Positions 59,140-64,000 of a stretch of DNA of 64,000 bases are shown here, piece after piece (the first letter of the stretch is position 1; the number at the start of each line of letters is the position of its first letter). Where the stretch lies: positions 108,588 to 172,587 of the forward strand of contig NZ_NGJS01000003.1 of assembly GCF_003950515.1 (NCBI RefSeq), read 5' to 3'. This DNA comes from Vagococcus vulneris (GTDB taxonomy: Bacteria > Bacillota > Bacilli > Lactobacillales > Vagococcaceae). The position numbers and the translations under genes are program-made. The notes below the pieces were generated by a model. The model saw nothing but the letters and a program-made list of their open reading frames with translations, was not told the origin of the DNA and did no database searches.

Positions 59140-59715
59140 ATGGAAAATTCACGTTCGATCAGTCAGTTAACATATGCAGCTATTTTAATTGCCCTAGGAA
59201 TTATGATACCAATGGTAATGCCGGTTAAGGTAGTTATAGGTCCAGCATCATTTACACTTGCTAGCCATGTCCCAGTGTTTTTAGCGATGTTTGTTTCACC
59301 GCGAGTAGCAGCTATGGTTTCATTAGGAACAGCGTTTGGTTTTTTTATCACGCTACCTGACCCGATTATTGCTTTTAGAGCCTTGAGTCACATTGTTTTT
59401 GCAGTTTTCGGAGCAGTGTATCTGCAAAAAAAACCTGATACGATAGCTTCAGTTAGAAAGTACATGGGGTTTAACGGTGTAATGGCTTTAATTCATGCGG
59501 GTATGGAAGTTATAGTTGTTTCGTTTTTTTTCATGAGTGGCGGGTTGTCAGAAGCCAGCTATAGTTCTGGTTTTTTTGTAGCTGTTTTTATGCTAGTCGG
59601 TCTTGGCGGTATAGCTCATAGTTTAGTAGATGGTTGGTTAGCTTATCTAATTGGAAAAAAAATAGGATACCGCTTCAAATTTCCAGTTTTTATTGCTGAG
59701 AAATCAAAAAGTTAA
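59140..59715 (+). CDS. niaX: ECF transporter S component, probably niacin (NiaX-like)
   Basis: The 191-residue membrane protein captures a vitamin for an ECF transporter whose energising module is encoded elsewhere. It has five to six spans, a charged N-terminus MENSRSISQLTYAAILIALG, and the VKVVIGPASFTLASHVPVF segment that I associate with niacin-specific NiaX proteins. ATG 59140 follows CGGAG. It has its own strong promoter and terminator. The substrate is a family-based guess; another vitamin precursor is possible. Confidence 0.75.
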   Translation: MENSRSISQLTYAAILIALGIMIPMVMPVKVVIGPASFTLASHVPVFLAMFVSPRVAAMVSLGTAFGFFITLPDPIIAFRALSHIVFAVFGAVYLQKKPDTIASVRKYMGFNGVMALIHAGMEVIVVSFFFMSGGLSEASYSSGFFVAVFMLVGLGGIAHSLVDGWLAYLIGKKIGYRFKFPVFIAEKSKS

Positions 59716-59718
59716 ATA

Positions 59719-59755
59719 AAAACAGCCCTATCGATTTGATAGGGCTGTTTTTATT
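59719..59755 (+). terminator. Terminator after the ECF S-component gene
   Basis: AAAACAGCCCTATC (59719-59732) and GATAGGGCTGTTTT (59738-59751) form a perfect 14-bp stem with T runs on both strands. Confidence 0.92.
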
Positions 59756-60080
59756 TTAAAAGAATCGGTAAAAAAAAAGGATATTATGCAAATGATGTAT
59801 AATAAAAATATTTTAGAATAAATATTTAAAAAAATTAAAGTTAATTTAATAGTCATTATGCTAATTATAACATGGACCTTGAACCGGAGAAAAAACGTAA
59901 GCAGGTAAATGCCACAAAACAAAGAGTAAAGCAATCAAAGTACCAACTAATCAAAAGGTAGTATTAATTTTTCTGATCTTCTGTCAGTAGTGCTAAATTC
60001 AAAAAATATTTACCAAACAACATTAGAGAATGCTTAAAAATATCAATAATTAGGTTAGTTGACTAAAGTGGTTTTTGGAT
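59756..60080. other. Gene-less AT-rich stretch
   Basis: No convincing gene is seen in these 325 bases. Open frames are short; the longest candidate, 29 codons from ATG 59872, has a basic composition but no ribosome binding site. A TATAAT-like box lies near 59798. The stretch may be the remnant of a decayed gene, but I cannot identify a parent. Confidence 0.5.
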
Positions 60081-60114
60081 AAAAAAACCATTCGTATTTT
60101 TATAGAATGGTTTT
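60081..60114 (-). terminator. Terminator of the sugar ABC ATPase gene
   Basis: AAAACCATTC (60084-60093) and GAATGGTTTT (60105-60114) form a perfect 10-bp stem; reading leftwards a run of seven T follows. It lies just after the stop of the minus-strand gene. Confidence 0.88.
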
Positions 60115-60121
60115 AAATTAC

Positions 60122-61228
60122 TTATTTAATGACTAATTCAGTTTCCGGATCAAAGAAATGGCTTTTATTTAAGTTAAAAGCAAGTTCAATTATTTCTCCA
60201 GGTGAATATGCAGAACGTGCATCAACCTTAGAAATAAATTCAGTATTTGCCGTCCGTGTGTAGAGCATTGTTTCAGCACCTAATAATTCTGCAACAACTA
60301 CTTCTGATTGGACAAGCCCATGAGGAGCAGCATCTTTGGCGATTTCTTCACTGTGAATATCTTCTGGTCGAATACCGAAAATAACTTGTTGTCCAACGTA
60401 GCCTTTCTCACGAAGTACTTTGAATTTACCTTCAGGAACCTCCAAACGTAACTTGGCATTATCAGTGATATAACCATCTTCCCCTAGTGTGACATTAAAG
60501 AAGTTCATGGCAGGTGAACCGATAAAACCTGCAACAAAAACATTAACGGGTGTATCATAAACTTCTTTAGGTGTACCGATTTGCTGTACGAATCCATCTT
60601 TCATGATAACAATCCGATCTGCCATTGTCATGGCTTCAGTTTGGTCATGAGTTACATAAATAGTTGTTGTTTCTAAACGACGGTGTAATTTAGCAATTTC
60701 AGCCCGCATGGCAACACGCAATTTAGCATCCAAGTTTGATAAGGGTTCATCCATTAAGAAAACTTTGGCATCACGGACGATGGCACGACCCAAAGCGACA
60801 CGTTGACGTTGTCCGCCAGATAATGCTGCAGGTTTACGTTTTAAATATTCAGTCAATCCTAAAATTTCAGCAGCGTTATCGACACGTTTTTTGATTTCGG
60901 CTTTATCATATTTACGAAGTTTTAGTCCGAAAGCCATATTATCAAAAACAGTCATATGTGGGTATAGAGCATAGTTTTGAAAAACCATAGCAATATCTCG
61001 GTCTTTAGGAGCGACGTCATTAACCATACGGTCACCAATCCACAATTCACCTTCAGAAATATCTTCAAGTCCTGCAATCATACGCAGTGTGGTTGATTTA
61101 CCACATCCGGAAGGTCCGACAAAAACGATAAACTCACGATCAGCAATATCTAAATTAAAATCAGTTACTGAATAATTAGGGTTATTTTCATATTTTTTAT
61201 GTATGTGTTTTAAAGCAATTTCTACCAT
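60122..61228 (-). CDS. msmK: Sugar ABC transporter ATP-binding protein (MsmK/UgpC type)
   Basis: This ATPase energises several carbohydrate ABC importers. The 368-residue protein has Walker [11 protein letters not shown] (near 38), Q-loop [11 protein letters not shown], signature [14 protein letters not shown] (near 135), Walker [13 protein letters not shown], the H-loop [15 protein letters not shown] and C-terminal MOI/TOBE-type domains after residue 240. No permease or binding protein lies beside it, as is normal for the shared MsmX/MsmK ATPases. ATG 61228 is the start. A cre-overlapped promoter faces it. Confidence 0.93.
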   Translation of the reverse strand: MVEIALKHIHKKYENNPNYSVTDFNLDIADREFIVFVGPSGCGKSTTLRMIAGLEDISEGELWIGDRMVNDVAPKDRDIAMVFQNYALYPHMTVFDNMAFGLKLRKYDKAEIKKRVDNAAEILGLTEYLKRKPAALSGGQRQRVALGRAIVRDAKVFLMDEPLSNLDAKLRVAMRAEIAKLHRRLETTTIYVTHDQTEAMTMADRIVIMKDGFVQQIGTPKEVYDTPVNVFVAGFIGSPAMNFFNVTLGEDGYITDNAKLRLEVPEGKFKVLREKGYVGQQVIFGIRPEDIHSEEIAKDAAPHGLVQSEVVVAELLGAETMLYTRTANTEFISKVDARSAYSPGEIIELAFNLNKSHFFDPETELVIK

Positions 61229-61269
61229 AGTCTTATATCCTACTTTCTTTTCATCTATTTGATAAATAG

Positions 61270-61298
61270 AGTATAATAAAATAAGAGTACGCTTACAA
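61270..61298 (-). promoter_or_regulatory. Promoter of msmK with overlapping cre site
   Basis: On the minus strand TTGTAA (61298-61293) and TATACT (61275-61270) are 17 bp apart. The 14 bases at 61297-61284 on the same strand, TGTAAGCGTACTCT, match the cre consensus with two mismatches and overlap the -35 box, so CcpA could repress the gene. Confidence 0.65.
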
Positions 61299-61337
61299 TG
61301 TGCAAAAGCACCAAACTATTTCGGCATATCTACGAAA

Positions 61338-61347
61338 ACGCTTGCGT
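61338..61347. promoter_or_regulatory. Palindrome ACGCTTGCGT in the msmK-mgsA gap
   Basis: A perfect 10-bp palindrome flanked by A runs lies 24 bp upstream of the mgsA start. Read as CGAAAACGCTTGCG it is a poor cre match with three mismatches. It may be an operator for mgsA. Confidence 0.4.
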
Positions 61348-61371
61348 AAAAATTGAAAGGAGTAAGTGAAA

Positions 61372-61758
61372 ATGAAAATTGCTTTGATAGCACATGATAA
61401 AAAGAAAAAGGAAATGATTCAACTTGCTAAACAACATGAAGATATCTTGGCTAGATTAGATTTATTTGCAACAGGTACTACAGGAACTAAAATTATGGAA
61501 AATACTAAACTAGAAGTACATTGCTTTAAGTCTGGGCCTTTGGGAGGAGATCAGCAAATCGGTGCAAGAGTATCTGAGCAGCAGATGGACATGGTCATTT
61601 TCCTTAGAGATCCTCTGACAGCACAGCCGCATGAACCAGATGTCAATGCTTTAATACGTCTATGTGATGTTTATGAGGTACCTTTAGCAACTAATAAAAG
61701 TACGGCAGTCTTATTAATAAAAGAATTAGCGAATTTATTGGATGCAGGTCAAGTTTGA
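61372..61758 (+). CDS. mgsA: Methylglyoxal synthase
   Basis: MgsA turns dihydroxyacetone phosphate into methylglyoxal, releasing phosphate when sugar phosphates build up. The 128-residue protein begins [15 protein letters not shown] and has [26 protein letters not shown] (phosphate-binding, near 58) and the catalytic Asp region [18 protein letters not shown] 61372 lies 9 bp after AAAGGAG. It is divergent from msmK; the shared gap holds a TATAAT at 61272-61277 and a palindrome. Confidence 0.96.
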   Translation: MKIALIAHDKKKKEMIQLAKQHEDILARLDLFATGTTGTKIMENTKLEVHCFKSGPLGGDQQIGARVSEQQMDMVIFLRDPLTAQPHEPDVNALIRLCDVYEVPLATNKSTAVLLIKELANLLDAGQV

Positions 61759-61809
61759 TAGTATCTTACAAGAATGTATGATACAATAATCTTCGTGAAA
61801 TAATTAAAA

Positions 61810-61928
61810 TCAGAGTAGGAAGTATAGCGTTAAGTGCTGGAAGGATGGGATGTTGCCTTTTAGACGAAAAGTATCTTTTGATATTTGCGATTATATTTTT
61901 GCATTCGCTGCATATTTTTTTATGTAGC
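61810..61928 (+). promoter_or_regulatory. Tetrahydrofolate riboswitch upstream of folT
   Basis: The bases AGAGTAGG, then AGCGTTAAGTG (61827-61837) and GGGATGTTGCC (61847-61857), follow the THF riboswitch core in order, and TTGCATTCGCTG (61899-61910) fits its 3' strand. GCTGCATA (61907-61914) can instead pair with TATGTAGC (61921-61928), which competes with the closing stem. The next gene encodes a folate transporter component. Confidence 0.82.
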
Positions 61929-61953
61929 AGCTCTAGGAAAAGGAGATGCTAAG

Positions 61954-62484
61954 ATGACAGAAACAAATACACATTTCACAGCAAAGCGCATTGCATTAAT
62001 GGGAATATTAATGGCTTTGCAAATAATTTTATCGAGGTTCGCAAGCATTAACACGCCGTTCGTTAAAATTGGATTTACCTTTGTCGCCATTGTTTTAATG
62101 GGGATGTTCTTTAATCCGTTAGTTGCTGGATTTTGCAATATGCTAGCTGACTTTATCGGAATTACATTACTGCCGGTTGGAGGAGGTTTCTTTTGGGGTT
62201 TTTCAATCTCAGCTTTTTTGACGGCAGCATTGTACAGTTATTTCTTTTATAAAAAAGATATGACAATCACACGAATTATTATTGTCAACTTAATTGTGGG
62301 TATTATCTTACACATGGGCTTGAATACATTGTGGCTTTATATGTTGCAAGGGACAAGTGTTTATGCGTTTATTCCGATTAGATTTAGTAAGGAAATTATT
62401 TTGATAGTTGTTCAAATTGTAGTTACAATTGCAATGAGCAAGTCGCAATATTTAAAGAAACAGTTAATTCGATTTGATTCTTAA
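61954..62484 (+). CDS. folT: Folate ECF transporter S component
   Basis: FolT binds folates outside the cell for import by an ECF energising module. The 176-residue membrane protein has about six spans, the motif FVKIGFTFVAIVLMGMFFNP near residue 32 (Phe-Thr-Phe region typical of FolT) and PVGGGFFWGFSISAFL. ATG 61954 lies 8 bp after AAAAGGAG; the upstream open frame falls in the riboswitch. The tetrahydrofolate riboswitch before it supports the substrate. Confidence 0.9.
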   Translation: MTETNTHFTAKRIALMGILMALQIILSRFASINTPFVKIGFTFVAIVLMGMFFNPLVAGFCNMLADFIGITLLPVGGGFFWGFSISAFLTAALYSYFFYKKDMTITRIIIVNLIVGIILHMGLNTLWLYMLQGTSVYAFIPIRFSKEIILIVVQIVVTIAMSKSQYLKKQLIRFDS

Positions 62485-62503
62485 ACATAAAATGACGTAG
62501 AAT

Positions 62504-62535
62504 AAAAGATAACTCTAACGGGTTATCTTTTTTAA
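62504..62535 (+). terminator. Terminator after folT
   Basis: AAAAGATAAC (62504-62513) and GTTATCTTTT (62522-62531) form a 10-bp stem followed by TT. Confidence 0.85.
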
Positions 62536-62561
62536 TTTAATAAGATAGGAATGAGTTGACT

Positions 62562-63251
62562 ATGAATAAATACGATTATATTATTTTTGATTTAGACAAT
62601 ACACTTTTAGATTTTAGTTTATCTGAGAAATATGCATTAAATAAATTATTAACTAAATATGGCGTTATCCCTAACGAAGAGAATGTTAATGTGTATAAGG
62701 AAATTAATCAAAAATTGTGGGATCAACTAGAACAAGGGAAGATAAAAAAAGAAACGCTATTGGAGAATCGGTTCAAATTGTTTTTTCAATCATGTGGAGT
62801 TGTTGTAGACGGGACTAAAGCAGATGATGAATATAGGAGTTTTCTTGAAGAGCGAACTGATACAATTGAGGGTGCACATGAGGTATTGGAGTATTTAAAA
62901 GATAAGGGGTATAAATTAGTTGTTGGAACAAATGGTATTGGTCGTACTCAACGTGTGCGTTTGAAGAATAATGATATGAAAAAATATTTTGATGCGGTAT
63001 TTATTTCTGAAGAGATAGGATTTGATAAGCCTGATGTTCGCTTTTTCGACCACTTATTAAATTCTTTAAATATTACTGAAACGTCACAAGTACTAATGGT
63101 GGGTGATAGCCTATCTTCGGACATTTTAGGTGCTTATCGTTCAGGAATTAGTTCTGTTTGGTATAATAAAAAACACGATATTAAGAAAGAGTTTGTTAAT
63201 TATAATTACGATGAAATACTGATACTAAAGGATTTGTTAGATAAATTGTAA
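62562..63251 (+). CDS. HAD hydrolase, YjjG/YfnB-like nucleotidase
   Basis: The 229-residue HAD-type phosphatase has motif I IIFDLDNTLLDF (residues 7-18), a helical C1 cap (about 20-95), motif II VVGTNGIGRTQ, motif III Lys in GFDKPDVRFFD and motif IV MVGDSLSSDILG. The pattern matches YjjG/YfnB, which remove phosphate from pyrimidine nucleotides, including non-canonical ones. ATG 62562 follows AGATAGGA; a TTG two codons upstream is also in frame. It is separated from folT by a terminator. Confidence 0.87.
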   Translation: MNKYDYIIFDLDNTLLDFSLSEKYALNKLLTKYGVIPNEENVNVYKEINQKLWDQLEQGKIKKETLLENRFKLFFQSCGVVVDGTKADDEYRSFLEERTDTIEGAHEVLEYLKDKGYKLVVGTNGIGRTQRVRLKNNDMKKYFDAVFISEEIGFDKPDVRFFDHLLNSLNITETSQVLMVGDSLSSDILGAYRSGISSVWYNKKHDIKKEFVNYNYDEILILKDLLDKL

Positions 63252-63274
63252 ACCATAGATAATTTAATTATTCA

Positions 63275-63283
63275 TGTTATACT
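63275..63283 (+). promoter_or_regulatory. Extended -10 promoter of the LURP-one-related gene
   Basis: TGTTATACT is an extended -10 box, and a second TATACT overlaps it at 63283-63288. No clear -35 is seen. It lies 43 bp upstream of the next start codon. Confidence 0.45.
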
Positions 63284-63326
63284 ATACTTAACTTAGTTAT
63301 TAAATTCCTTAAGGAGGTCTGCTAAA

Positions 63327-63830
63327 GTGAAACAGTTATATGTAAAAAAAGGATTGTTTGAAAACAAAGAAATTTTAGTGATGAATCGTAATGAGGATAT
63401 TGAGTATAACTTAATATTGACACCATTAGCTAGTGGAGCTAAAGTCGATATATTTAATAAACAAAATCAAAGTGTTGCAGTAATTACTGCATCAATGGTT
63501 TCAAGCGGTATCAGTATTGATGTGACAGCCAATGGTAATGCTATGGCTAAAATTGATTTTAAAAAAAATAGAAATATGGAATATCGAGATTTGGTAGAAA
63601 TGGATGATTTGACAGTTATCAATGATTGGCAATCATATAAATTTGAATTATTAAGAGGATATCGTAAGGTCGCTAAAGTTCGTCCTAAATGGATGGAGTG
63701 GGGATCAACATATGAACTAACTATCTTTGAAGATGAGTATACGGATGCGGCTATCGGAATGATAGTTGGTATGGTACTTCTTGATCAGTTAGTGGATAAT
63801 CCGGAGTGTTTAAGTGTTGCAGTGATTTAG
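63327..63830 (+). CDS. LURP-one-related (LOR/tubby-like) family protein
   Basis: The 167-residue protein matches the bacterial LURP-one-related family (tubby/scramblase-like fold): MKQLYVKKGLFENKEILVMN, strand-rich middle (VDIFNKQNQSVAVITAS) and YELTIFEDEYTDAAIGMIVG near residue 137, with the long central helix of the fold at the C-terminus. GTG 63327 lies 9 bp after AAGGAGG. Its biochemical role is unknown; it stands alone between two terminators. Confidence 0.82.
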   Translation: MKQLYVKKGLFENKEILVMNRNEDIEYNLILTPLASGAKVDIFNKQNQSVAVITASMVSSGISIDVTANGNAMAKIDFKKNRNMEYRDLVEMDDLTVINDWQSYKFELLRGYRKVAKVRPKWMEWGSTYELTIFEDEYTDAAIGMIVGMVLLDQLVDNPECLSVAVI

Positions 63831-63840
63831 TAGGATAAAA

Positions 63841-63875
63841 AAATAAGGTTTGCCAATTAATGGCAAACCTTATTT
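63841..63875 (+). terminator. Terminator after the LURP-one-related gene
   Basis: AAATAAGGTTTGCCA (63841-63855) and TGGCAAACCTTATTT (63861-63875) form a perfect 15-bp stem with T and A runs on either side, able to work on both strands. Confidence 0.88.
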
Positions 63876-63885
63876 CAGATTGAAG

Positions 63886-63927
63886 ACAAACTAGTTACTC
63901 AACAGGAGTAATTGGTTTGTTTTTTTG
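63886..63927 (+). terminator. Second terminator in tandem
   Basis: ACAAACTAGTTACTC (63886-63900) pairs with GAGTAATTGGTTTGT (63906-63920) with two wobble pairs, followed by seven T. No gene ends between the two terminators, so it is a back-up or the remnant of a lost gene. Confidence 0.75.
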
Positions 63928-64000
63928 TTTTTCATTATTAATTTTGAAAAACACTCAAAAATAGACAAAAAAATAGAGCCCCCAAGGTCTCTTAGTTTAA

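Noticed and set aside
59872..59961. A 29-codon basic frame starting ATG 59872
   Set aside because: No ribosome binding site and no recognisable sequence; the composition alone does not support a gene.
63895..63954. A minus-strand frame ending in a Pro-Val-Glu tail, like the end of a gene entering from the right
   Set aside because: A stop codon interrupts it after about 19 codons, and the region is better explained by the tandem terminator.

Overview
The window is low-GC, densely coded DNA from a Gram-positive bacterium of the order Lactobacillales. RpoB/RpoC, GuaA and the dut-radA-yacL-gltX-cysE-cysS-mrnC-rlmB-rae1-sigH block look most like the Enterococcus/Vagococcus group, but the genus cannot be fixed from the sequence alone. 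TTG start codons preceded by good ribosome binding sites are common (rpoB, rpoC, proB, veg, guaA and others). I see no rRNA, tRNA, CRISPR array or insertion sequence.

Accessory region (1-9057). A truncated unknown gene (2-673) is followed by an integrated element of about 8.3 kb (753-9057), bounded by a 13-bp direct repeat that overlaps the last codons of guaA. The element carries a probable double ribbon-helix-helix regulator, several small unknown genes, an FtsK/TcpA-type coupling ATPase, a Rep_trans/MobT-type relaxase, a DUF3173 excisionase and a tyrosine integrase, but no conjugation channel genes. It is therefore best read as an integrative and mobilizable element. Between the integrase and guaA lies one cargo gene, a KAP-type membrane P-loop NTPase and candidate defence gene. 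A repeated 11-bp motif and large nested inverted repeats suggest its operators and its transfer/replication origin.

Core region. On the minus strand a thioesterase gene, coaA and guaA form a run (9046-12115). Facing right come an SGNH hydrolase, a YbxB-like methyltransferase and rpoB-rpoC, the last two behind a strong promoter and an attenuator-like leader. A ComC-type prepilin peptidase and Dps follow. A beta-glucoside operon (bglG-bglP-bglA, then a HAD phosphatase) is controlled by a cre-overlapped promoter and two antitermination (RAT) leaders. YdhG and YfhO genes precede a five-gene minus-strand operon, serC-serA-DUF1015-proB-proA, for serine and proline synthesis.

From 37 kb on, kup, dut, radA, yacL and gltX lead to a cysteine T-box that controls cysE-cysS-mrnC-rlmB-rae1. 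SigH, Veg, a low-molecular-weight phosphatase and YueI follow. A Fur-controlled siderophore ABC operon (yclNOPQ type) precedes a DUF1054 gene and then metG, tatD, rnmV and rsmA. The right end has a probable niacin ECF S component, the shared sugar ABC ATPase MsmK/UgpC with a cre site, methylglyoxal synthase, FolT under a tetrahydrofolate riboswitch, a YjjG-like HAD nucleotidase and a LURP-one-related protein. Competence-related genes (comC, sigH, radA) and carbon catabolite control (three cre or cre-like sites) recur through the window.
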